Positions 4,790 to 12,003 of a stretch of 21,935 nucleotides of DNA are shown here, piece by piece. Below the pieces are notes generated by a model. The model made no database searches and was not told the origin of the DNA. It was given only the letters and a program-made list of their open reading frames with translations. Made by a program: the position numbers and the translations under genes. How positions within the stretch are numbered: position 1 is the stretch's first letter; each line of letters begins with the position of its first letter. The DNA is from VGJV01 sp964646415 (GTDB lineage Bacteria > Patescibacteriota > Minisyncoccia > UBA6257 > 2-01-FULL-56-20): positions 1 through 21,935 of the forward strand of contig CAZYEL010000016.1 of the NCBI GenBank assembly GCA_964646415.1. Reading direction: 5' to 3'.

Positions 4790-6502
4790 ATGAAGATACC
4801 TATTCCTTCTCCACAGCTCAAGCGGCGCCTTATTGAAGAGAATCTTATCGCGCCCGAGCGATATGACGCTTTCTATGCGGAGGCGGACAGGAAGAACCAG
4901 AATATTTTGGACGTGTTGGTGTCGGAGGGCGTGGTTGCGTCCGAATACCTCGGCGACCTTGTGGCGAAGATGCTCGGGGTGGGGCGGGTGAATTTGCGGG
5001 TGCAGCCTCTCGATAAGAATCTGGTGGAGCTTCTTTCGGAAGACATCGCGCGCCAGCGGCAGGTAATCGTGTTCGGGCGCGAACAGAACGGCACGTACGA
5101 TGTCGCGATGGCGGACCCTTCCGACCTTGAAACCATCGAGTTTTTGTCGCAGCACCTCAAAGCAAACGTACGACCGTTTCTCGCGTTGTCGGAGGACTTG
5201 AGCAGAGGGTTTGCGGTGTACGGATTCGAACTCGGCAAGGACTTCAAGAAGCTCATTGAAGAAAACATCCATGCGTCTCTTGAAAAGCAAACGAAGAGCG
5301 CCGAAGAGGCGGCAGCGGAAGTGCCGGTGGTCGCGATCGTGGACAATCTCCTTTCGTTCGCCATTGCTTCGCGCGCTTCCGATGTGCATGTCGAGGCGCT
5401 TGAGGATGAAACGCTCGTCCGTTACCGGGTGGACGGCATCTTGCATGAGGTGATGGCGATTCCGAAGGCGATTCACCCAGCGCTTCTTGCCCGCATCAAG
5501 CTTCTCGCGGGGCTTAAAATCGACGAGCATTTCCGCCCGCAGGACGGGCGATTCCGGCACCGGATTATAAACGAGACGGTTGACGTGCGTGTGTCGGTGA
5601 TGCCCACGTATTATGGCGAGAAAATCGAAGTGCGGTTGCTCGAATCGGCGCAGAAGCCCCTGTCGATCGAGGAGCTGGGGTTTCTCCCGCCGTACGCGGC
5701 GATAGTGCGTTCCAACCTCAAGAAGACCTACGGCATGGTGCTTTCCTGCGGTCCTACCGGTTCGGGGAAAACGACTACGCTCTACGCCCTTATCAACATC
5801 CTGAATAAACCGCTCGTGAACATCGTCACGGTTGAGGACCCCATTGAGTACAACATGCGGTACGTGAACCAAACGCAGATGAACCCGCAGGCGGGAATCA
5901 CCTTTGCGAGCGGACTCCGCGCGATTTTGCGGCAGGACCCGAACGTGATCATGGTGGGGGAAATTCGGGACGCCGAAACCGCGAATATTTCCGTGCAGGC
6001 GGCCCTGACCGGCCACCTCCTTCTTTCCTCGCTCCACACGAACGATGCTCCTACCGCGATTCCGCGGCTTTTCGACCTCGGCGTCCCGCCGTTCCTTGTC
6101 GCGTCGGTGCTGAATGTGATCGTCGCGCAGCGTCTGGTGCGGCGGATTTGTCCGACGTGCATTTTTTCGGAAGGGGTGAAGCCCGAATACACGCAGATTA
6201 TAGAGAATCAGTTCAAGGAGTTGGGTAACGAGAAAGAGACGCATGTCCCGAAGACCATTTACCGCGGCAGGGGGTGCCCCGCGTGCGGCAACTCCGGTTA
6301 TAAGGGGAGGCTCGGCATTTTCGAAGTGCTTGAAGTGACGGACAGAGTGAAAACCATCATCAACGACCGCAATTTTGACTTGGACATGTTGCGGACCGAA
6401 GCGCGAAAGGCGGGGATGCGCTCGATGTTCGAAGACGGTCTCGAGAAAGCGGAACTTGCGCTTACCACCATTGATGAGGTGCTGCGGGTGATTCGGGAAT
6501 AG
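4790..6502 (+). CDS. pilB: PilB/GspE-type pilus assembly ATPase
   Basis: This hexameric cytoplasmic ATPase powers extension of type IV pili. It has 570 residues. The N-terminal MshEN/T2SSE domain (about 1-150) is followed by the ATPase core with Walker A GPTGSGKTTT (from about residue 321), an Asp-box segment VEDPIEY, Walker B-region RQDPNVIMVGEIRDAETA and the His-box HLLLSSLHTND. Two CxxC pairs (CPTC, CPAC) near residues 455-500 form the zinc-binding motif typical of PilB, the second followed by GNSGYKGRLGIFEVL. The start is set at ATG 4790, giving MKIPIPSPQLKRRL, because the upstream in-frame extension to 4646 is encoded by the palindromic repeat. No ribosome-binding site is visible. pilC follows after another heptad palindrome. 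Confidence 0.97.
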   Translation: MKIPIPSPQLKRRLIEENLIAPERYDAFYAEADRKNQNILDVLVSEGVVASEYLGDLVAKMLGVGRVNLRVQPLDKNLVELLSEDIARQRQVIVFGREQNGTYDVAMADPSDLETIEFLSQHLKANVRPFLALSEDLSRGFAVYGFELGKDFKKLIEENIHASLEKQTKSAEEAAAEVPVVAIVDNLLSFAIASRASDVHVEALEDETLVRYRVDGILHEVMAIPKAIHPALLARIKLLAGLKIDEHFRPQDGRFRHRIINETVDVRVSVMPTYYGEKIEVRLLESAQKPLSIEELGFLPPYAAIVRSNLKKTYGMVLSCGPTGSGKTTTLYALINILNKPLVNIVTVEDPIEYNMRYVNQTQMNPQAGITFASGLRAILRQDPNVIMVGEIRDAETANISVQAALTGHLLLSSLHTNDAPTAIPRLFDLGVPPFLVASVLNVIVAQRLVRRICPTCIFSEGVKPEYTQIIENQFKELGNEKETHVPKTIYRGRGCPACGNSGYKGRLGIFEVLEVTDRVKTIINDRNFDLDMLRTEARKAGMRSMFEDGLEKAELALTTIDEVLRVIRE

Positions 6503-6607
6503 CGATAAGCGCGAAGTGGTAAGCTTTAAGTAGGGAAACAATACATGAATGCAACTCTTTCGGGTTTTTCCATGTTCGGCACTTATCACTTAACACTCAT
6601 CGCGTAG
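6502..6607 (+). repeat. Heptad-periodic palindrome between pilB and pilC
   Basis: The left arm from 6502 reads in 7-nt units GCGATAA, GCGCGAA and then GTGGTAA; the right arm (6580-6607) reads CACTTAT, CACTTAA and then CACTCAT. Twenty-two positions of the left arm align with the reverse complement of the right arm at about 16 identities plus a G:U pair. It starts in the pilB stop codon and ends 4 nt before the pilC ATG. Confidence 0.75.
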
Positions 6608-6611
6608 CGCC

Positions 6612-7817
6612 ATGCTGTATCACTACGTTGCATCAGACAAAACCGGGAGAGTGGTTGAGGGCGATACCGATGCGGCAGACCTCGCGCATGTATTGCAATT
6701 CCTTTCCTCAAAGGACCTGCGTCCGGTAACGGTTACTCTTCTCACGAAGGGGAAGCTTGGCGTACGCAGGATTTTCGGAGGAATTACGGTAACCGACAAG
6801 GTGTTTCTTACCAAATACCTTGCCTTGATGCTCCGTGTGGGAACCGATCTCCTTTCCGCTATCAACATTTTGATAGGGGACTTTGAAAATCCTGCGATGC
6901 GGAATTTTCTCCTTGAGGTACGGGAAAATCTTACGCGGGGACTTCCGTTTCACCAGGCATTCGGGAAATATCCAAGCATTTTCCCTTCCACGTTCGTCAA
7001 CCTTATTAAAGCCGCGGAAGCATCGGGCAGTTTGCAGCAGACCTTCGAAGACCTCTCGGTTTCCATGGGCCGCGAGGCGGAGCTGCGTTCGCGGATCCGG
7101 TCGGCTATGGTGTACCCCGTGATTCTTCTTGTTGCCGCGTTTTTTGTGCTCACGTTCCTCGTTACCTTTGCGTTGCCAAAGATTGCCCATGTGTTCGCGG
7201 AGAGCGGAATTAATCCGCCGTTCTTTTCACGGATTGTGTTCGGCATAGGCCTTTTCATCGGCGACCACATTGCCATTATCTCCGTGCTATTCGTGCTGTT
7301 TCTTGCGGGAGGGCTCTATTTCTTCATGCGCACCGCGGTGGGCAAGCATATTTTGGACAGCGTATTGAGCCGCACTCCGTATGTCAGAACCGTTTACCGC
7401 GAAGTTGCGATTCAGCGGTGCGTCACCACACTCGCCTTGCTTTTCAAAGCCGGCCTCCCGATTATCCAGGCGATCGAAGTGACTGCGGATGCGGTAGGCG
7501 CCGAAGAATACCGGTATGCGCTTCTCCGTGTCGCGCATGAGGGTCTTGCAAAGGGGCTTACTATCGGTGAGGCGTTCCGGAAGGAGGCGGTGTTCCCGAA
7601 GGTGTTGGTGAACCTTGTGGCAATTTCCGAGAAGGCGGGGCACCTTGAAGAAGTGCTCCAAACCCTGGGAGATTTTTATACTTCCAGCATCGATGCAAAT
7701 ATCAAATCACTTGTCGCGGTTCTTGAACCGATACTCATCATGTGCATGGGGGGAATCGTGGTGCTCATTGCGCTCTCCATCATTGTGCCGATTTATCAGC
7801 TCACCACGCAATTCTAG
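6612..7817 (+). CDS. pilC: PilC/GspF-type inner membrane platform protein
   Basis: This polytopic membrane protein couples PilB to the growing pilus. It has 401 residues, the family's usual length. There are two T2SSF repeats, about residues 62-185 and 262-385. The first contains LMLRVGTDLLSAI and FPSTFVNLIKAAEASGSL; the second contains LALLFKAGLPIIQAIEVTA and FPKVLVNLVAISEKAGHL. Transmembrane helices are near 168-190, 208-232 and 370-395. The N-terminal YHYVASDKTGRVVEG resembles the usual PilC opening. ATG 6612 lies 4 nt after a heptad palindrome and has no clear ribosome-binding site. Assignment is firm. Confidence 0.96.
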   Translation: MLYHYVASDKTGRVVEGDTDAADLAHVLQFLSSKDLRPVTVTLLTKGKLGVRRIFGGITVTDKVFLTKYLALMLRVGTDLLSAINILIGDFENPAMRNFLLEVRENLTRGLPFHQAFGKYPSIFPSTFVNLIKAAEASGSLQQTFEDLSVSMGREAELRSRIRSAMVYPVILLVAAFFVLTFLVTFALPKIAHVFAESGINPPFFSRIVFGIGLFIGDHIAIISVLFVLFLAGGLYFFMRTAVGKHILDSVLSRTPYVRTVYREVAIQRCVTTLALLFKAGLPIIQAIEVTADAVGAEEYRYALLRVAHEGLAKGLTIGEAFRKEAVFPKVLVNLVAISEKAGHLEEVLQTLGDFYTSSIDANIKSLVAVLEPILIMCMGGIVVLIALSIIVPIYQLTTQF

Positions 7818-7821
7818 TGAC

Positions 7822-8370
7822 ATGGAACAAGTAACAAGGAATAAGGAAGAATTCACGGACAAGGATGGGTATAGTTTCCTTGTTCCTTCTTCTTTGTCGC
7901 TTGTTCCATCAAGGGGGGGATTCAGCATTCTTGAAGCATTGCTGGTTATGTTTGTGGGGGCGATACTTGCAGCTTTTCTTTTCCCGGGCCTCTCCGCATA
8001 CCGGAACAAGAACGAGCTTTCAAATACCACGAAGCAAATTGCTGCGACGCTCCGGGAGGCGCAGAGCCGTGCTGGCGCGAGGGCTTCAAGCACCACCTGG
8101 GGCGTGCACTTCGAAAATAGCACTTCCACCTATCCGTTTTTTTCTTTGTTTTATGGAACGTACGCAACTTCGACAAGAGTCGGATATTATAAGCTTCCCG
8201 CAAGCGTCGCGTACGTGACCTCAACGCTCGGCGCGGGGTCTTCTACGGAGGTGACGTTCAGCCAGGTTGTCGGCGCCCCATCCGCTTCCACTTCAGTGTC
8301 GATCATTATGAGGTCGGGCGATGGCTCTTCGACTATTTCCGTGGCTTCAAGCGGCGCGGTGAGCTACTAA
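7822..8370 (+). CDS. GspH/FimT-like pseudopilin
   Basis: This minor pilin-like protein has 182 residues. The class III signal is RG|GFSILEALLV (cleavage after the Gly before FSILEA, Glu at +5), followed by a hydrophobic helix VMFVGAILAAFLFPGL and the TLREAQSRA helix typical of GspH/FimT proteins, then a Ser/Thr-rich beta domain. The start chosen is ATG 7822, 4 nt after the pilC stop; a longer frame reaching into pilC is not credible. The first 30 residues (VTRNKEEF ... SFLVPSSLSLVPS) are encoded by a heptad palindrome (7826-7906), so the leader is unusually long. A TATAGT at 7870-7875 in the palindrome loop could be an internal -10. It is probably a tip or priming subunit. Confidence 0.85.
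   Translation: MEQVTRNKEEFTDKDGYSFLVPSSLSLVPSRGGFSILEALLVMFVGAILAAFLFPGLSAYRNKNELSNTTKQIAATLREAQSRAGARASSTTWGVHFENSTSTYPFFSLFYGTYATSTRVGYYKLPASVAYVTSTLGAGSSTEVTFSQVVGAPSASTSVSIIMRSGDGSSTISVASSGAVSY
7826..7906 (+). repeat. Heptad-periodic palindrome encoding the pseudopilin leader
   Basis: The left arm reads AACAAGT, AACAAGG and then AATAAGG; the right arm reads CTTGTTC, CTTCTTC, then TTTGTCG and CTTGTTC. The outer ends TGGAACAAG (7823-7831) and CTTGTTCCA (7900-7908) are perfect reverse complements. The element is translated and begins 4 nt after the A of the start codon. Confidence 0.8.
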
Positions 8371-8372
8371 AC

Positions 8373-8400
8373 ATAGGAAATAGAAAGTAGAATATAGAAT
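8373..8400 (+). repeat. Heptad tract directly before the next pseudopilin
   Basis: Four related 7-mers lie head to tail: ATAGGAA, ATAGAAA, then GTAGAAT and ATAGAAT, ending 1 nt before ATG 8402. No matching second arm was found. TAGAAT at 8388-8393 is 8 nt from the start codon and could also serve as a -10. Confidence 0.7.
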
Positions 8401-8401
8401 A

Positions 8402-9058
8402 ATGAGGAAACGCTTAAAGACTATCCAAGAAGGGCGAGGGCTATTTTCTGACCGTAAAGGTCAGTCCCTTATCGAGGTTTTGATTGCGCTCCTCGTCGGC
8501 GCTATCATGATTGGAGCGGGGGCGGCCATCATCGCGCCGGTGCTTCGCTCGAACACGCAGACGCTTCGCGTGCAGGTGGGTGCGGGCCTTGCAAAGGAGC
8601 TTCTGGAAAATGTTTCGGTGTGGGCGGACAGCAACTGGAGCAACGTGCTCGCGCTCGCGACGACCTCCGCAAACCAGTATTACCTTACGACGAGCACATC
8701 TCCCTTTTCCCACGCGACGGGCACCGAGAGTATTCAGGTGGGCACCACTACGTACACCCGCTATTTTTACCTTGATGAGGTGACGAGGGATGCGGGGGAT
8801 GTTATTGTGACGAGCGGTGGCACGAATGACCCTTCGACGAAGAGAGTTACGGTGATATACCGCTGGCCGCAGAGTACGACCAACACACTTGCCACCTATA
8901 TCACCCGTTCCCGCAACAACTTTATATTCAGCCAGACGGATTGGTTTGGAGGCCCGGGGCAGGATACCCCGGTGACGAGCACTGACAGCCGCTTCTCCAC
9001 ATCCACGAGTATGTATTACACCACCACCACCGGCTCCATTCAGATTCAATTTCAATGA
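8402..9058 (+). CDS. Prepilin-like protein, GspI/PilV type
   Basis: It has 218 residues. After a basic leader the processing site is K|GQSLIEVLIALLVGA or KG|QSLIEVL, with Glu at +5 and a hydrophobic helix to about residue 48, then the polar region RVQVGAGLAKELLENVSVW and a Ser/Thr-rich domain with the aromatic block TRYFYLDEVTRDAGD. The QSLIEVLIAL motif is characteristic of PilV/GspI-like minor pilins. No ribosome-binding site is seen; a heptad tract ends 1 nt before the ATG. The stop overlaps the next start (ATGA), so the two are coupled. Its role is probably in a minor-pilin priming complex or pilus tip. Confidence 0.87.
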   Translation: MRKRLKTIQEGRGLFSDRKGQSLIEVLIALLVGAIMIGAGAAIIAPVLRSNTQTLRVQVGAGLAKELLENVSVWADSNWSNVLALATTSANQYYLTTSTSPFSHATGTESIQVGTTTYTRYFYLDEVTRDAGDVIVTSGGTNDPSTKRVTVIYRWPQSTTNTLATYITRSRNNFIFSQTDWFGGPGQDTPVTSTDSRFSTSTSMYYTTTTGSIQIQFQ

Positions 9059-9954
9059 GTGATATCATGAAAAAAAAGGCGAATATAAACATGGGGAAGT
9101 ACTACGTTGTTGCGTTGGTATGCGTGTGTGTTGTAGCGGGAGCGTATGCGGGGGTAGATGTGGTTTTTGCGGCAACCGACATAAATTCGACCAATCGTTA
9201 TGCATGGAACGATCTTGTCGGCTGGATGGATTTTTATGCGGAAAATACGGTGAAAGTAAATTCGCAAGACTTGAGAGGATACGCGACATCCACGGTCGGA
9301 GACATTTCACTGGATTGCCACACTACGCGCAACGGGAATATTTGCAGTCAATCGGATTACCAGGTGACGAATGACGGCATCGGCAACTTAAGCGGTTTCG
9401 GATGGAACGACCAGTATGGCTGGATCAGTTTTGACTGCCACAACAGCACCGGCACCGGCTGCGGCGTTTCGAATTATCAAGTATTGATTGACGCCGACAG
9501 CGGGACGTTCAGCGGGTATGCGTGGAATGACACTGCGGGCTGGTTCAGTTTCAACTGCGCGAACAACAACAGCTGCGGCGTTTCGGATTATAAGGTGCAG
9601 ACGTCATGGAACGCGACGTCGGCCATCGCCACGCTTGACTCCGCGACGTACGACACGGGCGTTTCGGGAGGCGCACAGATTAATTCCGTGCTGTGGCACG
9701 GGAGCCAACCCTCGGAAACGCAGGTGCGGTTCCAGTTCGCGACGTCGAACGCCACAAGCGGGCCGTGGACATACGCAGGGTCCGACGGGACATCGAATAC
9801 GTATTACACCACGGGGTCGGATGTTTCGAAGCGCATTGATTATACGCTCCACAGCGGGAAGCGTTATTTCCGCTACCGGATAACGCTTATCTCAAACCGC
9901 GCGCAAACCACTTCTCCCACCGTGAACGAGGTAATTATCAACTGGAGCCCGTAG
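9055..9954 (+). CDS. Secreted protein with three WND/GW repeats, pilus-associated
   Basis: It has 299 residues. A basic N-terminus and hydrophobic stretch (about 15-38, ending VVFAATD) form a Sec signal peptide or anchor. Three copies follow of a motif with the pattern YAWNDxxGWxxF: near residues 49-60, 115-126 and 155-166. Copies 2 and 3 continue with a Cys pair and GVSxYxV (about 128-143 and 168-181); the first has the equivalent DC ... C ... SDYQV at 87-104. Three potential disulfides are therefore seen. The C-terminal 110 residues look like a beta sandwich (QVRFQFATSN, RYFRYRITLIS, VNEVIINW). It overlaps the preceding pseudopilin by 4 nt. I know no biochemical role; a surface or tip adhesin is an inference. 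ATG 9067 is an alternative start. Confidence 0.8.
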   Translation: MSDIMKKKANINMGKYYVVALVCVCVVAGAYAGVDVVFAATDINSTNRYAWNDLVGWMDFYAENTVKVNSQDLRGYATSTVGDISLDCHTTRNGNICSQSDYQVTNDGIGNLSGFGWNDQYGWISFDCHNSTGTGCGVSNYQVLIDADSGTFSGYAWNDTAGWFSFNCANNNSCGVSDYKVQTSWNATSAIATLDSATYDTGVSGGAQINSVLWHGSQPSETQVRFQFATSNATSGPWTYAGSDGTSNTYYTTGSDVSKRIDYTLHSGKRYFRYRITLISNRAQTTSPTVNEVIINWSP

Positions 9955-9959
9955 GGCGC

Positions 9960-10055
9960 GGTAAGTGGTAGAGGGCAGGTAGTAGGCAGCAGGGAAGAAC
10001 GGTATAATGCAGGGAAGAATGATGTTGCCACCTACCACCTACCACCTACCACCTA
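9960..10055 (+). repeat. Heptad-periodic palindrome at the start of the PilX-like gene
   Basis: The right arm is CCACCTA four times without error (10028-10055). The left arm (from 9960) is a degenerate complement with 7-nt period: GGTAAGT, GGTAGAG, then GGCAGGT and AGTAGGC. GCGCG before the left arm pairs with CGCGC after the right arm. The loop carries TATAAT and the start codons, and the right arm encodes PPTTYHLPPT. Confidence 0.85.
10003..10008 (+). promoter_or_regulatory. -10 element in the loop of a heptad palindrome
   Basis: A perfect TATAAT lies 10 nt before ATG 10019. It overlaps the upstream in-frame ATG at 10007, so that codon cannot be the start of RNA made from this promoter. 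No -35 is evident. Confidence 0.45.
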
Positions 10056-10453
10056 CGCGCCGTGCCCAGGCGGCGCTCTCTTTCGTGTTCCTTGTGGGAA
10101 GCATTGTGATTCTCATAGGGGTGACGCTGGGATTTCTCGCGTCGAGCTTTGTAAACTCGACATACGGCTTCACTGCCGCGCAGCGCGCGCTCTCTATTGC
10201 CGACGCGGGAGCGCGGGATGCATATCTTCGCCTGCTTCGCAACAAGGACCTTTCGAGCCCTTCCGGATACGCGGTGCCGCTTGAGAGCGACAGCGCGCAG
10301 GTTACCGTTACCCAGGATTCTCCCACGACGGGCCTTGTCACCGTCGTTTCGGTTGCAACTATTTCATTCCATACGAGGAAGGTTCAGTTCATTGCTTCGG
10401 TGACTACTTCGACGGGTCAGATAAGTCTTGTATCATGGAAGGAAATCCAGTGA
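10019..10453 (+). CDS. PilX-like minor pilin / pilus assembly protein
   Basis: It has 144 residues from ATG 10019 (10022 and 10007 are in-frame alternatives). The N-terminus MMLPPTTYHLPPTRR is encoded by the CCACCTA repeat. Then comes AQAALSFVFLVGSIVILIG, a hydrophobic N-terminal helix, and STYGFTAAQRALSIADAGARDAYLRLL, which matches the PilX N-terminal pattern in which a helix with Ala-rich AxxxAxAGxxxA follows the membrane segment. The classical GF/E5 prepilin motif is absent, as in many PilX-like proteins of this group. The rest is a small Ser/Thr/Val-rich beta domain ending SLVSWKEIQ. The 3' end overlaps the PilM-PilN gene. PilX-like assignment is moderately sure. Confidence 0.8.
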   Translation: MMLPPTTYHLPPTRRAQAALSFVFLVGSIVILIGVTLGFLASSFVNSTYGFTAAQRALSIADAGARDAYLRLLRNKDLSSPSGYAVPLESDSAQVTVTQDSPTTGLVTVVSVATISFHTRKVQFIASVTTSTGQISLVSWKEIQ

Positions 10454-12003
10454 ACAACATATCTGTTTCGGCGTCGCCCCTCAAGGCGAAGTTGAGCTAC
10501 TACGCGAAGCGCCTCTTCGCGCTTCTCCGGGCGCGCGCGCCGATCGGAGGCCTTGAAATTTCCGATACTGCTTTGCGCTTCGCGGTGTTTGACGGGGAAA
10601 CGTGGAAATTCACCAGCATCCGTTTACCGCCGGGGTTTATGGAATCGAACCGAATCCAGAATCGGGCGGAGTTTATTCTCGCCGCGAAGCGCCTCCGCGA
10701 GCAGATTTTGGGCGAAGGCGAGGCGAAGGGAAGGGGGAAAGTCAATGTGGTGGTGTCCTTGAGCTCCATCAGTATTTATAGCCAGGTGTTCAGTCTCCCC
10801 GTCATTCAGGGAGAAAATCTTGAAAAAGCCGTGCAACTCAACGTGCAGATGGTGTCTCCCGTCGAGGTGAAGGAGGCATATTCGGGGTGGCAGCTGGTAG
10901 GCGAGGACAAGGACACGTTCCGGCTCGAGGTGCTTTCCGCGTTTGTCGACCGGAAAGTGGTGGATGACGTGATGCGGGCGCTTGAAGAAGCGGGATTTGT
11001 GGTGGTGGCAATCGAGTCGCGCGCGCTGGGGCTTGCGCGGCTTGTACGCGAGCGGGGTGTCCGCATAGATTTGGCGAAGCCCTACATTCTCATCAATCTT
11101 GATACTGCGGGGCTTGACTTCCTCATCATCCGCCGGGGTCAGCTCTATTTTGAGTATTTCCACAGCTGGAAGGAGATGCAGAACGAAAAGCAGCAAGTAA
11201 CCCGCGAGGCGTTCGAGGCGCTTCTCAAGAGGAGTCTCTACCAAGTCCTGAACTTTTACACCGCGCATTGGCCAGAACCTATAAAGGAAGTGTTGGTGTC
11301 CACCAACGCGCTTCGTGATGAGATATCCCAAATAATCGCGAAGAACTTCGGTCTCACGGTTCAGCCGCTCACTATCACTGCGGATACCCAGTTCACCCCC
11401 GACTGGTTTGTGGCAATCGGGTCCGCTCTTCGCGGATTGATTCCGCGGGGGGGAGATAAGGATATAAGTCTGCTGGGAGTCGGGGCACAGGAACGATTCC
11501 GCCATGAGCAAATTCTCAATTTCATCAGTTTCTGGAGAATAGTGATTCCCACGGTTATGGGTCTTCTGCTGGTGAGTTTTGTGAGTGCCGATGCGTTTTT
11601 AATCAACATGAGGCGGTCCTTGGAATCCCAGACGGCGTTTCAGCTGAAGAAGGAAGAGGTTGCCGAGATTAATTCCCTGCGGTCGCAGGCGGTGCGCTTC
11701 AACCAGACCGTGGGGCTTATCCAGAGCGCAAAGCAACTTATCAAGCCCAAAGGCCCGCTTGTGGCGAAGATAGAAGGACTTCTTGAGACGCATCACATTA
11801 TACTTAGCCGGTTTCATCTTCAGGACGGCAACTCTCCGCTGGCTTTGAGCGGCGAAGCGCCATCGGAAACCGACATTCTTAACTTCAAAAAGGCGCTTGA
11901 TGCCGACCCTTTATTCGGAGGGACCGAGTTGCCGCTTACGGAGATAAAAAAGACCTCGGGGAAAGGGTTTTCGTTCTCAATCCGCTTCATTCTCAAATCC
12001 TAA
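10435..12003 (+). CDS. pilM: PilM-PilN fusion, actin-like pilus assembly protein with membrane-anchored PilN part
   Basis: It has 522 residues. The first 350 or so match PilM, an actin/FtsA-fold cytoplasmic protein: IGGLEISDTALRFAVF (phosphate-1 region), VVVSLSSISIYSQVFSLP, VSPVEVKEAYSGWQLVG, IESRALGLARLV, PYILINLDTAGLDFLIIRRG (phosphate-2 region) and the WFVAIGSALRG end. A single transmembrane helix lies at about 361-386 (FWRIVIPTVMGLLLVSFVSA), then a coiled coil (QLKKEEVAEINSLRSQA) and a PilN/PilO-like alpha-beta domain to the end. In most bacteria PilM and PilN are separate and PilM binds the short cytoplasmic tail of PilN; here that tail is replaced by covalent linkage. GTG 10450 with an AAGGAAA site and a GTGA overlap is a plausible alternative start. 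It ends the operon, convergent with pth and overlapping it by 27 bp. Confidence 0.88.
   Translation: MEGNPVNNISVSASPLKAKLSYYAKRLFALLRARAPIGGLEISDTALRFAVFDGETWKFTSIRLPPGFMESNRIQNRAEFILAAKRLREQILGEGEAKGRGKVNVVVSLSSISIYSQVFSLPVIQGENLEKAVQLNVQMVSPVEVKEAYSGWQLVGEDKDTFRLEVLSAFVDRKVVDDVMRALEEAGFVVVAIESRALGLARLVRERGVRIDLAKPYILINLDTAGLDFLIIRRGQLYFEYFHSWKEMQNEKQQVTREAFEALLKRSLYQVLNFYTAHWPEPIKEVLVSTNALRDEISQIIAKNFGLTVQPLTITADTQFTPDWFVAIGSALRGLIPRGGDKDISLLGVGAQERFRHEQILNFISFWRIVIPTVMGLLLVSFVSADAFLINMRRSLESQTAFQLKKEEVAEINSLRSQAVRFNQTVGLIQSAKQLIKPKGPLVAKIEGLLETHHIILSRFHLQDGNSPLALSGEAPSETDILNFKKALDADPLFGGTELPLTEIKKTSGKGFSFSIRFILKS

Noticed and set aside
4772..6589. Long minus-strand open frame opposite pilB
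   Set aside because: It is a shadow of pilB with Arg/His-rich composition caused by GC-biased codons; no recognisable protein.
7615..7821. Pseudopilin gene beginning inside pilC
   Set aside because: It would overlap the conserved pilC C-terminus in another frame; the prepilin leader begins at ATG 7822.
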